Shown: positions 54,253 through 63,502, numbered from the stretch's first letter. The stretch is 64,000 nucleotides of DNA from Rhodanobacter denitrificans (GCA_017848855.1 JAFIHF010000023.1:1-64000); one strand, 5' to 3'. Numbers and translations are program-made. The notes: generated by a model not told the origin, from the letters alone.

Positions 54253-54417
54253 ATGACCAAGACCGACAGCAAGACCCCGAACCCCCAGCCCGTGCCGCCG
54301 CCCGTGGACGACGAACTGGCGCAGGCCGGCAACGAACCCGAGCAGGCGCCCGAACTGACCGGGACAGTAACGCCGAACAGCTCCTCCCGCCCCTCGATCA
54401 AGAACACCGTCGCCTAG
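54253..54417 (+). CDS. 54-residue Pro-rich peptide with PSIKNT motif
   Basis: A tiny protein with GGAGAG before the ATG. It is disordered: TKTDSKTPNPQPVPPPVDDE, an acidic middle (NEPEQAPEL), then TPNSSSRPSIKNTVA. PSIKNT (54391-54408) is identical in protein and almost in DNA (CCSTCGATCAAGAACACC) to the end of the preceding gene. It lies 80 bp downstream of that gene. The shared motif in otherwise unlike proteins argues for a common binding or processing signal. Function is unknown. Confidence 0.65.
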   Translation: MTKTDSKTPNPQPVPPPVDDELAQAGNEPEQAPELTGTVTPNSSSRPSIKNTVA

Positions 54418-54439
54418 GAAAGACCTGATCGATCCAGCA

Positions 54440-54540
54440 TCTTGCTCGTCATTCCTGCGAAAGCAGGAATCCAGTGCCTTTATGTTCAATGGACTGCAGA
54501 CACTGGATCCCGGCTTTCGCTGGGATGACGAGCAAAATCA
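54440..54540. repeat. GCGAAAGC-type inverted repeats
   Basis: CATTCCTGCGAAAGCAGGAATCCAGTG and the facing CACTGGATCCCGGCTTTCGCTGGGATGACG are arms of a long imperfect hairpin between the small gene and the SLOG-like gene. It could end transcription from the TIR promoter. A half-copy (GTCATTCCTGCGAGG) occurs at 56399. Confidence 0.7.
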
Positions 54541-54666
54541 GAGCATCCCTGGAACCCGGGTCCACGCGAAGCCATGCTGCGGAGGCCGGCCGCGAACCCC
54601 GCAGCGGCGCGGGTTCGCGGGGCCGGGCGCTGCCTGCCGAATACCTGCCACCCACCGGAAGCCGCC

Positions 54667-56361
54667 ATGACGCCCCTGGTTGTCGGCGTGACCAGCCACC
54701 GCAACATCCCTGCGCACGAGGTCGAGCCGATCCGGCAGCGCGTGCGGGAGTTCTTCGCGCAGCTGAAGCGCGATTGCCCCGGGCTGCCGCTGGTGCTGAT
54801 GTCGGCGCTGGCCGAAGGCGGCGACCAACTGGTGGCCGAGGAGGCGCTGGCCGCCGGCGCACGCCTGCTCGCCCCGCTGCCGTTGCCGCCGGAACAGTAC
54901 GTGCAGGACTTTGCCGACCCCGCCTCGCGCAGCCGCTTCGACGCCCTGTGCGCCCGCGCCGAAGTCGTGCAGCTGCCGCAGCATGCGGCACTGCCGCCGC
55001 GCGATGCCGACTCGCCGGACGCGGCGCGCGAACGCCAGTACGCACGGGGCGGCGTCTACATCGCCAGCCATTGCCACATCCTGCTGGCGATCTGGGACGG
55101 CAAGCCCTCGCACCGGATCGGCGGCACCGCGCAGATCGTGAAGTACCACCTGAGCGGAACCCTGCCCGGCCAGCACCATCGGCGCCGCGGCGCGCGCCAC
55201 GTGCTGGGCGCCGGCGACGAACGCCTGCTCTATCACATCGTCTGCTCGCGCGACGCGCCCGACGGCGCGCCCGCGGCGGGCCTGCAGCCGCTGCAGACCC
55301 GCTGGCGCAGCTCCGACGCGGCCAGCGCGCCCGAGGCCGAGTTCCGCCGCATGTTCGCGCACATGGCCGAGTTCAACGCCGACTGCACCAAGTACGCCGC
55401 GGCCATCGACGCCGCAGCCGGCCCGGGCATCGCCTCGCCGCATGCCGCATCGAGCCGCGCCGCGGCAAACGTCGACCGCCTGTTCCACGCGGCCGACTGG
55501 CTGGCGCTGCACTTCCAGGGGCGCGTGCTGCTGGCGCTGCGCTCCACCTACACGCTGGCCGCGCTGATGGGCATCGCCTTCACCTGCTACGCGCACCTGC
55601 CGGGGCAGAACTTCCTGATCTACCTGTTCCTGCTGCTGTTCGCGCTCGGCGCGCTGGTGGCCGTGCTCGCCCGCCGCCGCGACTGGCATCGCAAGTACCT
55701 GGACTACCGCGCGCTGGCGGAGGGCCTGCGCATCCAGTCGTACTGGCGGCGCGCCGGCATCGCGACGAGCGAGGAGCACGAATTCGCCCACGACAACTTC
55801 CTGCAGAAGCAGAACGTCGAGCTCGGCTGGATCCGCAACGTGATGCGCGTCTGCGCACTGTACCCGTCCAGCGGCCCGGCGGAACCCGCGCCGGACGAGC
55901 TGGCGCGCGTGATCGCGGAGTGGGTCGGCGAACCGGGCCGGTCGGGGCAGCTCCACTACTACGAACGCAAGACGGTCGAGCGCAGCGGCCTGCACCATGT
56001 CACCGAAACGATCGGTTCGATCAGCCTGTGGGGCGGCGTGGCGATCAGCGTGTTCCTCGCTCTGTTCGTGTTCCGCCTGTCGGACGAGGCGAAGACCGTG
56101 CTGGTGACCACGATGGCCGTGCTGTCGATCGTCGCCGCGGTGCGCGAAGCCTATGCCTACCGCAAGGCCGACAAGGAGTTGATCAAGCAGTACCGCTTCA
56201 TGCAGCGCATCTTCGCCGGCGCGCGCGCGGCGCTGGACCACACCCGCGACCCGGCCGAGCAGCGCGAGATCCTGCTCGCGCTGGGCGACGCGGCGCTGAG
56301 CGAACATGCCGAGTGGACGCTGATGCAGCGCGAGCGGCAGGTGGAGCAGAGCAAGCTTTGA
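54667..56361 (+). CDS. SLOG-like nucleotide-sensor protein with four TM helices
   Basis: A 564-residue protein. Residues 1-240 are a Rossmann-like domain with GVTSHRNIP at the first strand and MSALAEGGDQLVAEEALAAGARLLAPLP at the second, in the pattern of SLOG domains that bind nucleotides. Then come a TM pair (about 295-310 and 316-336), a cytoplasmic helical segment with YLDYRALAEGLRIQSYW, and another TM pair (about 452-470 and 477-496), similar to the 2TM SLATT-type effectors of SMODS/SLOG conflict systems. The C-terminus is helical and basic/acidic. The model is a membrane effector gated by a nucleotide, perhaps made by the TIR protein upstream. The Rossmann call is by motif only. Confidence 0.8.
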   Translation: MTPLVVGVTSHRNIPAHEVEPIRQRVREFFAQLKRDCPGLPLVLMSALAEGGDQLVAEEALAAGARLLAPLPLPPEQYVQDFADPASRSRFDALCARAEVVQLPQHAALPPRDADSPDAARERQYARGGVYIASHCHILLAIWDGKPSHRIGGTAQIVKYHLSGTLPGQHHRRRGARHVLGAGDERLLYHIVCSRDAPDGAPAAGLQPLQTRWRSSDAASAPEAEFRRMFAHMAEFNADCTKYAAAIDAAAGPGIASPHAASSRAAANVDRLFHAADWLALHFQGRVLLALRSTYTLAALMGIAFTCYAHLPGQNFLIYLFLLLFALGALVAVLARRRDWHRKYLDYRALAEGLRIQSYWRRAGIATSEEHEFAHDNFLQKQNVELGWIRNVMRVCALYPSSGPAEPAPDELARVIAEWVGEPGRSGQLHYYERKTVERSGLHHVTETIGSISLWGGVAISVFLALFVFRLSDEAKTVLVTTMAVLSIVAAVREAYAYRKADKELIKQYRFMQRIFAGARAALDHTRDPAEQREILLALGDAALSEHAEWTLMQRERQVEQSKL

Positions 56362-56449
56362 TACGAAATCGCGATCAATCATCCAGAACGACTGGATCGT
56401 CATTCCTGCGAGGCGCTTCTCAACAGCGCCGTCCGGAATATTTCGCAGG

Positions 56450-56580
56450 TGATCTTCTCCCCTCTCCCTCCGGGAGAGGGGCCGGGGGTGAGGGTTCGGA
56501 CTTGCCTCACCACTTCGCTCCGCCCGAACCCTCACCCGGCTGCCGCCACCCTCTCCCGGAGGGAGAGGGGCTCACTAGTC
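56450..56580. repeat. CTCTCCC/GGGAGAG repeat pair
   Basis: CCCTCTCCCTCCGGGAGAGGG, then GTGAGGGTTCGG ... CCGAACCCTCAC, then CCCTCTCCCGGAGGGAGAGGG. This mirrors the layout at 782-905. It fills the 278 bp between the SLOG-like and DUF3224 genes, where no gene is seen. Confidence 0.7.
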
Positions 56581-56639
56581 AGCGCTTGCGCAAATTCAAG
56601 TCGCTCGACTTTGTTGTTCAAGGCGAGAGCTTGCGTTGT

Positions 56640-57026
56640 TCAGGGCAACCGGTAATCGAACGTGTACGAGTGCCCGCCCTGGGCGTCGATATGGACCGCC
56701 AGCGTGCCGCTCAGCCCTGTGAGTTCCTCGCTGCCCGAATCCGGCACCACGCTCACGACGAGCGTGGGCGCGCCGCGATCCATCGTGCCGGAGTGCTGCA
56801 ACACGAAGCCCCCGCGCCGGCCGTGCAGCACGCCGGTGACGCGCTCCATCGCCACGTAGCCGGCCGAGCCGTCCACCGCGCTGCGGAAGGACAGCATCTC
56901 GCCAAAGCTGTGCGCGTCGAGGTCGCCGCTGAACTGCTTGGCTATGCTCATGCGGCCCAGCCCGCTGTCGGCGTGGGCTGGCGGTTGCGGTTCCAGTTTC
57001 ACCGTGAACGTGCCGCTGGCTTGCAT
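56640..57026 (-). CDS. DUF3224 family protein
   Basis: A 128-residue cytosolic protein of the DUF3224 (AOC barrel-like) fold. [13 protein letters not shown] at the start, [41 protein letters not shown] (two motifs) and [19 protein letters not shown] are family signatures. Function is unknown. It follows the MBL-fold gene by 13 bp and is probably cotranscribed with it. Confidence 0.9.
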   Translation of the reverse strand: MQASGTFTVKLEPQPPAHADSGLGRMSIAKQFSGDLDAHSFGEMLSFRSAVDGSAGYVAMERVTGVLHGRRGGFVLQHSGTMDRGAPTLVVSVVPDSGSEELTGLSGTLAVHIDAQGGHSYTFDYRLP

Positions 57027-57039
57027 GGTGGTCGCTTCC

Positions 57040-58416
57040 TCAGACTTCGAGCTGCACGCCCGGCTGCGACAGCGTGACCTGCGTGCCGAAGCGCTGCCGC
57101 AACGCCGCTGCCAGCGCTTCGCGCGCGGGGTTCTCGCCGTGCGCCAGCACCACCGGCGGATGGTTGGGGCTGCTGCCGTACCAGTCCAGCAGGCCGCGCT
57201 GGTCGGCGTGCGCGGAGAGGCCGCCCACGGTGTGGATGCGCGCGCGCACCGGGATCTCCTCGCCGAACAGGCGCACGCGCGGCACGCCGTTCACCAGCAG
57301 CCGCCCCAGCGTGCCGGCCGCCTGGTAGCCCACGAAGATCACGTGGTTGCGCGCGTAGGCGAGGCCGTTCGCGAGGTGGTGGCGCACGCGCCCGCCGTTG
57401 GCCATGCCGGAGCCGGCGATGATGATCGCGCCGCCGTGGACGCGGTTGATCGCCTTGCTGTCGTCCACGCTTTCGGCCACGCGCAGGTTCGGCAATTCGA
57501 ACGGCTTGATGCCGCTCTTCCAGACCTGCACCGCCTCGGCGTCGAACAGTTCCTCGTGGCCGTCGTAGATCGCCATCACCTTCGCCGCCATCGGGCTGTC
57601 GAGGAAGATCGTCCACTGCGCGAGGTTCCAGTCCGCGTAGTGCTCGGCGAACCAGTACAGCAGTTCCTGGCTGCGCCCCACCGCGAACGCGGGGATCACC
57701 ACGTTGCCGCCGTCGGCGCGCGCCGCGGCGAGGATCTGCCCCAGCTCGGCGACGGTGGCGGCGCGGTCCTTGTGGTTGCGGTCGCCGTAGGTCGATTCCA
57801 TCAGGATCAGGTCGGCCTGCGGCGGCGGCGTGGGGTCGCGCAGGATCGGCGTGCCGCGCATGCCCACGTCGCCGCTGAACAGCAGCGTGCGGCCGTCGGC
57901 GCGCAGCTCGACCATCGCCGAGCCGAGGATGTGCCCGGCGTCGTGCAGGCGCACGCTCACGCCCGGCAGGATCTCGGTGGCGGTTTCGTAGGCGAGCCGG
58001 CGCAGGCGCTTCTGCGCGGCGGCGACATCCGCCGCGGCGTACAGCGGCCGCACTTCCGGCTCGCCGGGCTTGCGCTCGCGGTTCTCGCGCTCGGCGTCGC
58101 GCTCGGCCAGCGAGGCGGCGTCGAGCAGCATGATCGGAAACAGCCCGCAGGTGGCCGCCTGCGTCCAGATCGGCCCCTTGAAGCCGCGCTTGACCAAGAG
58201 CGGCACGCGGCCGATGTGGTCGATGTGCGCGTGGCTGAGCACCAGCGCGTCGATCGAGGCCGGATCGAACCCGAACGGCTCGGCGTTGCGCGCCTCCGCG
58301 TCGCGGCTGCCCTGCACCATGCCGCAGTCGAGCAGCACGCGCTTGCCGGCCACTTCGAGCAGATGGCAGGAGCCGGTGACTTCGCCGCCCGCCGCGCCGT
58401 GGAATTCGATCCGCAT
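57040..58416 (-). CDS. MBL-fold metallo-hydrolase with beta-CASP and RMMBL domains
   Basis: A 458-residue enzyme of the metallo-beta-lactamase beta-CASP family ('RNA specificity factor', CPSF73-like). The metal motif H-x-H-x-D-H is His62 to His67 ([10 protein letters not shown]); further ligands are in [17 protein letters not shown] and [16 protein letters not shown] and the beta-CASP region follow, and the RMMBL domain ends the protein. It should be an RNA endonuclease or exonuclease. The ATG at 58416 has GGAGAG upstream. Confidence 0.9.
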   Translation of the reverse strand: MRIEFHGAAGGEVTGSCHLLEVAGKRVLLDCGMVQGSRDAEARNAEPFGFDPASIDALVLSHAHIDHIGRVPLLVKRGFKGPIWTQAATCGLFPIMLLDAASLAERDAERENRERKPGEPEVRPLYAAADVAAAQKRLRRLAYETATEILPGVSVRLHDAGHILGSAMVELRADGRTLLFSGDVGMRGTPILRDPTPPPQADLILMESTYGDRNHKDRAATVAELGQILAAARADGGNVVIPAFAVGRSQELLYWFAEHYADWNLAQWTIFLDSPMAAKVMAIYDGHEELFDAEAVQVWKSGIKPFELPNLRVAESVDDSKAINRVHGGAIIIAGSGMANGGRVRHHLANGLAYARNHVIFVGYQAAGTLGRLLVNGVPRVRLFGEEIPVRARIHTVGGLSAHADQRGLLDWYGSSPNHPPVVLAHGENPAREALAAALRQRFGTQVTLSQPGVQLEV

Positions 58417-58438
58417 GAGTTCTCTCCGTTGGTTGGAA

Positions 58439-58460
58439 AGAGCCGCCCGAAGGCGGCTCT
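58439..58460 (-). terminator. Terminator-like hairpin after the S9 peptidase gene
   Basis: AGAGCCGCC-CGAA-GGCGGCTCT is a perfect 9-bp stem 18 bp after the stop at 58478; on the minus strand it is followed by TTTCC. The U-run is short. Confidence 0.55.
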
Positions 58461-58477
58461 CGTACAAGCGGAACGGC

Positions 58478-60511
58478 TCAGCCGCCCGCGCCGAGCGCCT
58501 GCTGCAGGCCGGGCACGTATTCCTGGCCGTGCGGCACGGTGGCGCTCGATGCCTTCAACGCGCCGCCGATCGGCTCCACCCGCCCGCCCAGGCATTTGCC
58601 CAGGAACTGTTCGGCCACCGCATTGAACGCGATGCCGTTCTCCGGCCGCGCGAAGCCATGGCCTTCGTCGGGGAACAGCACGTAGGTGACCGGGATGTTC
58701 CTGGCCTGCAGCGCCTTCACGATCTGGTCCGACTCGGCCTGGTTCACGCGCGGATCGTTGGCGCCCTGCCCGATCAGCAGCGGCCGCTTGATCGCATCGG
58801 CCTTGAACAGGGGCGAGCGCTCGTGCAGCAGCTTGCGGCCCTCCTCCGTGGTGGGATCGCCCATGCGCTTGTAGAACTGCTGCCTGCCAGCTTCCCAGTA
58901 TGGCGGGATGGTCTTCAGCAGCGTGGCCAGGTTGGACGGACCCACGATGTCGACGCCGCAGGCGAAGGTATCGGGCGTGAAGGCGAGGCCCGCCAGCGTG
59001 GCGTAGCCGCCATACGAGCCGCCCATGATCGCGACCTTGTCGGCCTCGGCGATGCGGTTCTTCACCGCCCACTGCACGGCATCGATCAGGTCGTCGTGCA
59101 TCTTGCGGCCCCACTGCAGGTCGCCGGCCGAGATGTACTTCTTGCCGAAACCGGTGGAGCCGCGGTAGTTCACCGACAGCACGGCATAGCCGCGGTTGGC
59201 CAGCCACTGGTGGTATCCGTTGTAGCCGTAGTAGTCGCGCGCCCACGGTCCGCCGTGGACGAACAGCACCAGCGGCAACGGTTTGCCGGGACGGCCCGGA
59301 TGCGCCTGGTCGCTGCCGGCGGGCAAGGTCAGGTACGACACCTCGGTCAGGCCGTCGCGCGTGCGGATCGCTTCCGGATACATCGGCGAGAGCGTTGCAC
59401 GCTCCAGCTCCGGCCGGCTGACGAACAAGCGGGTGAGCTTCTTCGCCTTGCGGTCGTACAGGTAGGTGGCGCCCGGCTTGACCACGGAATCGACCGTCAC
59501 GGTCCAGAGATCGTCGGCATCGGTACGCGAACTGATGTCGATGTTGCCCTTGAGCTGCTCCTTGAGAAACGCCAGGTCGCCCTTCACCGCCGGATCCAGC
59601 GCCACCCATTCCGGCTTGAGGTACTGCACGGCATAGGCCTGCACCTTGCCGGTGGCCGGATCGACAAGCGTCTGGTCGATATCGGCCCTGGGGTTCTGCG
59701 CCAGCACGGTGGTCTTGCCGCTGGCGACATCCTGCGCGACCAGCGCCGCGGTGTCGCGGCCGCGCGAATCGAGCCAGTAGAGCGTCTTGCCGTCGACGGT
59801 GAACCCGGCCGGCGCCGTGGTCAGCGAATCGTCCAGACCGACGCTGGAGAACGGCTTGGCGTCGACCTTGCCCTGCTCCACGCGGTAATAGTCCGTGCCG
59901 CCGTCGGGGCGGGATTTCGCCGCCAGGCGCAGCTCGAGCTTGTCGTCGGCGGTGAAGCCGGCGTACTCGCCCTTGTTCTCGAACACCTCGGTGAGCTTGC
60001 CGCTCTTCAGATCCAGGCTGTAGACGTCGTGCCAGCGGGGATCGCGGTTGTTCACCCCGATCAGGATGCGGTCCTTGATGTGCTCGCTGGTGCCGACGAG
60101 CTGCACGCGCGTCTTCTGGAACGGCGTCAGCGATTGCGGCTCGCCGCCCTGCACGTCCACCTTGTAGAGCAGGAAGTTCTCGTCGCCGCCGTGGTCGTTG
60201 ACGTACAGCACGGAGGACGAGTCCGGCGCCCAGAAATACTCGCGGATCGGGCGCTGCTTTTCGGCGGTGAGCGCCCTGGCCTTGGCTGGATCGCCGGCAG
60301 GCGCCACCCAGACATTGAGCACGCCGTCGCGCGGCGCGATCCATGCCAGCCACTTGCCGTCCGGGCTGAGCATGCCGGCGACGCGGCTGGGATTGCCGAA
60401 CAGCGCGGCGCGTTCGATCAGCGGAGCACTGGGGGCAGCGGCGGTATCCGCCCAGGCGACGGTGGACAGAGCGGCGGCCGCGATGGCCGCGACGAGCGAC
60501 AGCTTGCGCAT
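58478..60511 (-). CDS. Secreted S9 prolyl oligopeptidase-family peptidase
   Basis: A 677-residue peptidase with a signal peptide (about 1-21), an N-terminal beta-propeller (about 30-400, with SPDGKWLAWIAP and WAPDSSSVLYV blades) and a C-terminal alpha/beta-hydrolase domain. The triad is Ser499 (GGSYGGY), Asp586 (GANDPRV) and His618 (DEGHGF). It belongs with dipeptidyl- or acylaminoacyl-peptidases (S9C-type) and should trim peptides in the periplasm. The 140 bp before it, toward dapE, are free of genes. Confidence 0.92.
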   Translation of the reverse strand: MRKLSLVAAIAAAALSTVAWADTAAAPSAPLIERAALFGNPSRVAGMLSPDGKWLAWIAPRDGVLNVWVAPAGDPAKARALTAEKQRPIREYFWAPDSSSVLYVNDHGGDENFLLYKVDVQGGEPQSLTPFQKTRVQLVGTSEHIKDRILIGVNNRDPRWHDVYSLDLKSGKLTEVFENKGEYAGFTADDKLELRLAAKSRPDGGTDYYRVEQGKVDAKPFSSVGLDDSLTTAPAGFTVDGKTLYWLDSRGRDTAALVAQDVASGKTTVLAQNPRADIDQTLVDPATGKVQAYAVQYLKPEWVALDPAVKGDLAFLKEQLKGNIDISSRTDADDLWTVTVDSVVKPGATYLYDRKAKKLTRLFVSRPELERATLSPMYPEAIRTRDGLTEVSYLTLPAGSDQAHPGRPGKPLPLVLFVHGGPWARDYYGYNGYHQWLANRGYAVLSVNYRGSTGFGKKYISAGDLQWGRKMHDDLIDAVQWAVKNRIAEADKVAIMGGSYGGYATLAGLAFTPDTFACGVDIVGPSNLATLLKTIPPYWEAGRQQFYKRMGDPTTEEGRKLLHERSPLFKADAIKRPLLIGQGANDPRVNQAESDQIVKALQARNIPVTYVLFPDEGHGFARPENGIAFNAVAEQFLGKCLGGRVEPIGGALKASSATVPHGQEYVPGLQQALGAGG

Positions 60512-60654
60512 ACCTTCCTCCTTGCGTGCGAGCGCGTGGTGCTTGCTTGGTGTGGGGGAAAAGCACTTCGGTACCGCATGCGGCCGGACAACCGCGAACC
60601 GGTCGAGCAAACCGTCCGGACGGACCGGCCGAGCCGCGAGCACGCAGAGCCTGT

Positions 60655-61866
60655 CTATTTCACGGACTCCCGGTCCAGCATGCGCTCGCAGATGGCATGG
60701 TACAGCGACGGCAGTTTTTCCAGATCCGCCACGTCCACGCATTCGTCCACCTTGTGGATGGTGGCGTTGACCGGGCCCAGCTCCACCACTTCCGCGCCCA
60801 GCGGCGCGATGAAGCGGCCGTCGGAAGTGCCGCCGCCGGTGCTTTGCTCGGGTTCGGTGCCGCACAGCTCGCGGCACACGGCCACCACCGTCTCGCGCAA
60901 GCGGCCGCCCGGCGGGGTGAGGAAAGGTTCGCCGGAGAGGTTCCAGTCCAGCGCGTAGTCCAGCCCGTGCCGCGCGAGGATCGCCTCGGTACGCGCGCGC
61001 AAATCCTCCGCGCGGCTCGCGGTGCAGTAGCGGAAGTTGATCAGCGCGATGAGCTCGCCCGGGATCACGTTGTTCGCGCCGGTGCCCGCGTTGAGGTTGG
61101 AGACCTGGAACGAGGTGGGCGGAAAGTCGCTGTTGCCTTCGTCCCAGCGCTCGGCGGCGAGCTCCGCCAGCGCGGGCGCGAACGCGTGGATCGGGTTGCG
61201 CGCCTTCTCCGGATAGGCCACGTGGCCCTGCACGCCGCGCACGCTGAGCGTGCCGGACAGCGAGCCGCGCCGGCCCACGCGGATCAGGTCGCCCAGCCGC
61301 TGCTTCGCCGACGGCTCGCCCACCACGCACCAGTCGATGCGCTCGCCGCGGGCGCGGAAGTGCTCGGCCAGCTTGCGCACGCCGTCGAGGTTGGTCGGGC
61401 CTTCCTCGTCGCTGGTCAGCAGCAGCGCCACGCGGCCCGGATGATCGGGATGCGCGGCAACGAAACGCTCCAGCGCCACCGCCATCGCCGCCACCGCGCC
61501 CTTCATGTCGGCGGCGCCGCGGCCGTAAAGATGAGGAGTGCAGCCATGGATGGCCGCTTTTTGATTCTCGCGATCAGGATGATCGCAAAGGCCACCACCG
61601 TCGCGAACGATGGGCTCGAACGGCGGGGTCTGCCAGCGATCTTCGGGGCCGCTGGGCACCACGTCGGTGTGGCCGAGGAAGGCGAGCGTCGGGCCAGCGT
61701 GCCCATGCACCGCCCACAGGTTGTCCACCTCGCCGTAGCGATGCCGCTCGATGCGGAAGCCGATGCGCACCAACCGTTCCGCCAGCAGCGCCTGGCAGCC
61801 GGCGTCCTCCGGCGTCACCGAGCGGCGGCGGATCAGGTCGATGGCAAGGTCGAGGACGTCGGACAT
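60655..61866 (-). CDS. dapE: Succinyl-diaminopimelate desuccinylase with an in-frame repeat insertion
   Basis: A 403-residue M20 zinc enzyme that frees LL-diaminopimelate for lysine and murein synthesis. Metal and catalytic motifs are FLGHTDVVP (His66, Asp68), GRGAADMKG (Asp120) and TSDEEGP; GTSDGRF ends the active site. The usual spacing between IVRDG and [11 protein letters not shown] is broken by about 21 extra residues (about 92-112, [10 protein letters not shown]...CTPH) encoded by a copy of the repeat at 8803-8862. E. coli DapE is 375 residues. The insertion sits in a loop before the metal-bridging Asp; activity is probably kept because the gene is normally essential. The ATG at 61866 was chosen by alignment. 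Confidence 0.92.
   Translation of the reverse strand: MSDVLDLAIDLIRRRSVTPEDAGCQALLAERLVRIGFRIERHRYGEVDNLWAVHGHAGPTLAFLGHTDVVPSGPEDRWQTPPFEPIVRDGGGLCDHPDRENQKAAIHGCTPHLYGRGAADMKGAVAAMAVALERFVAAHPDHPGRVALLLTSDEEGPTNLDGVRKLAEHFRARGERIDWCVVGEPSAKQRLGDLIRVGRRGSLSGTLSVRGVQGHVAYPEKARNPIHAFAPALAELAAERWDEGNSDFPPTSFQVSNLNAGTGANNVIPGELIALINFRYCTASRAEDLRARTEAILARHGLDYALDWNLSGEPFLTPPGGRLRETVVAVCRELCGTEPEQSTGGGTSDGRFIAPLGAEVVELGPVNATIHKVDECVDVADLEKLPSLYHAICERMLDRESVK
61531..61590. repeat. 60-bp repeat, copy inside dapE
   Basis: Inverted relative to 8803-8862 and near-identical (GCGATCATCCTGATCGCG...GCGGCCATCCATGGCTGCACT on the minus strand). The insertion length is a multiple of three and has no stop codon in the dapE frame. 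Confidence 0.8.
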
Positions 61867-61908
61867 GCGCGGCTCACGCAACGGCGGAAAGCCGCAGCAT
61901 AGCGTTTC

Positions 61909-62973
61909 CTAGCCGGCCACCGCCGCGCCCAGCAGGCGCCCCACGCCCCAGGTCACCGTCGCCGCGCCCAGCGTGATGCCGAACTGGCGCTCGATCGAGA
62001 ACAGCATGCCGCGGCCGGTGAACAGCGAGGTGCCGGTGCCGATCAGCGCGAGCCCCACGGCGGTGGCCGCGGCGCTGCCGAGCATGGCGGCGTGGCCGTG
62101 CAGGAACAGGTACGGCACCACCGGGAACGCCGCGCCGGACGCGAACAGGCAGAACGAAGACAGTGCCGCGCTCCACGCCGAGCCGCCCAGCTCGGCGGGA
62201 TCGACGCCCAGGTCCTCGCGCACCACGGTATCCAGCGCCGCACGCGGCGTCTCGGCGAGATGCTCGGCGAGGTGCTCGGCCTCGTCGCGGCCGAGGCCCT
62301 TGCTGCGGTAGATGCCGGCGATGTGGCGCACGCCATCCTCCGGCGCCACCGCGAGGCGCTCGGCGCGCTCGGTGATCTGCGCCTGGTAGAACTCGCGCGA
62401 ACTGTTCACGCTGAGCCATTCGCCCAGCGCCATCGAGCAGGCACCGGCGACCAGCCCGGCCAGGCCGGCCAGCAGCACGGCGTGGTCGTTGGCGGCGGCG
62501 CCGGCCATGCCCATCACCAGCGAGACGTTGGAGACCAGGCCGTCGTTCGCGCCCAGCACCGCGGCGCGCAGCGTGTTGCCGCTCTGCGTGCGGTGGCGAT
62601 GGTCGGTCGGCGCGGACGGCACCGGCACCACGAAATGGTCGCGATGGCCGCTGCGGTCGACCGGGGTGGCGTGGTGGTCGGCATGATCCAGCCGCACCAC
62701 GGTGGGCATCACGAATTCGGTGCCGAAGGCCCTGGCGAACGCACCCAGCACGCGCACGCGCAGGCCGATGCGCGAAGCCGGCACCGTTGCGCCGGCCTCG
62801 CGCAGGCGCGACTCCCAGAACGCCGCGTTCGCCTGCTCGCCCTCGGCGATGCGCCGGTACGCGCGCGCCAGCCTCGCCTCGGTGGCCAGCTCGGCCAACC
62901 GCGCGTACAGCGCGGCGTTGTCGCGCTCGATGCGCAGGTTGGTGCGGTAGCGGCGGATGTGGCGCGTCGTCAT
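61909..62973 (-). CDS. VIT1/CCC1-family iron/manganese transporter with ferritin-like N-domain
   Basis: A 354-residue protein. The first about 80 residues are a helical rubrerythrin/ferritin-like domain (RDNAALYARLAELATE; EGEQANAAFWE), then a His-rich linker (DHADHHATPVDRSGHRDH), then the VIT1/CCC1 domain with five TM helices (AAVLGANDGLVSNVSLVMGMAGA; ACSMALGEWLSVNSSREFY in pattern). It should export or store Fe2+ or Mn2+. The His-rich linker may bind metal. It lies 42 bp upstream of dapE. Confidence 0.9.
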   Translation of the reverse strand: MTTRHIRRYRTNLRIERDNAALYARLAELATEARLARAYRRIAEGEQANAAFWESRLREAGATVPASRIGLRVRVLGAFARAFGTEFVMPTVVRLDHADHHATPVDRSGHRDHFVVPVPSAPTDHRHRTQSGNTLRAAVLGANDGLVSNVSLVMGMAGAAANDHAVLLAGLAGLVAGACSMALGEWLSVNSSREFYQAQITERAERLAVAPEDGVRHIAGIYRSKGLGRDEAEHLAEHLAETPRAALDTVVREDLGVDPAELGGSAWSAALSSFCLFASGAAFPVVPYLFLHGHAAMLGSAAATAVGLALIGTGTSLFTGRGMLFSIERQFGITLGAATVTWGVGRLLGAAVAG

Positions 62974-63070
62974 GCGGGGTGATTCGGGCAGCGGCAGGCG
63001 GCGGAGGCGCGCAGCCTAACAACGAAGCCCCGATGCTGGTGAGGACGGGTCGCGTTACGCCACTACGGTG

Positions 63071-63430
63071 TCAACGCGGAAACAGCTTCTTGAAGCCGTT
63101 GTCGCTGAAGCCCACGCTGACGCTGCCGTCTTCCTTGAGCACCACCGGACGGCGGATCAGCGCGGGGTATTCCTTCAGCAGCAGCGTCCACTCCGGATCG
63201 CTGCCCGGGTTCTTGCGCTGCGGCAGCAGGTTGCGCCAGGTGGTGGAGGACTTGTTCACCAGCGCCTCCCAGCCGCCGAGCTGCTGTGCCCACAGCTTCA
63301 GCGTGGCCGCGGGCACCGGGTTCGCGCGGTAGTCCACGAAGGTGTACGGCACGGCGAAGCGGTCCAGCCAGTTGCGCGCCTTGCGGCAGGTGTCGCAGGT
63401 GGGCAGGCCGTACAGTGTCGCTGCGGTCAT
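63071..63430 (-). CDS. Spx/MgsR/ArsC-like reductase family protein
   Basis: A 119-residue thioredoxin-fold protein (YffB-like). The N-terminal TLYGLPTCDTCRKARNWL carries a C-x-x-C pair (Cys12, Cys15); the Arg triad of classic ArsC is not obvious, but RRPVVLKEDG is kept. It is often found between dapD and dapE in gammaproteobacteria, as here. Arsenate reduction is not implied. Confidence 0.88.
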   Translation of the reverse strand: MTAATLYGLPTCDTCRKARNWLDRFAVPYTFVDYRANPVPAATLKLWAQQLGGWEALVNKSSTTWRNLLPQRKNPGSDPEWTLLLKEYPALIRRPVVLKEDGSVSVGFSDNGFKKLFPR

Positions 63431-63437
63431 GGCATTT

Positions 63438-63502
63438 CCCGTAGGAGCGCACCCTGTGCGCGATGGAGTTTGCGGTGGAAGCTGTCGCCCACAGGGTGGG
63501 CT
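63438..63502. repeat. REP: GTAGGAGCGCACCCTGTGCGCGA with a degenerate mate
   Basis: The unit starts 8 bp upstream of the Spx/ArsC-like start codon; a degenerate complement (CCCACAGGGTGGGC) follows at about 63489. Same family as the outer arms at 22468 and 35387. Confidence 0.65.

Noticed and set aside
58070..60958. A 962-codon plus-strand open frame antisense to the MBL-fold and S9 genes
   Set aside because: The minus strand holds two complete, recognisable enzymes; the antisense protein has no motif.
63071..63430. Arsenate reductase as part of an ars operon
   Set aside because: The sequence fits the YffB/Spx-like group by its dapD-dapE context, and there is no arsR, arsB or ACR3 gene.
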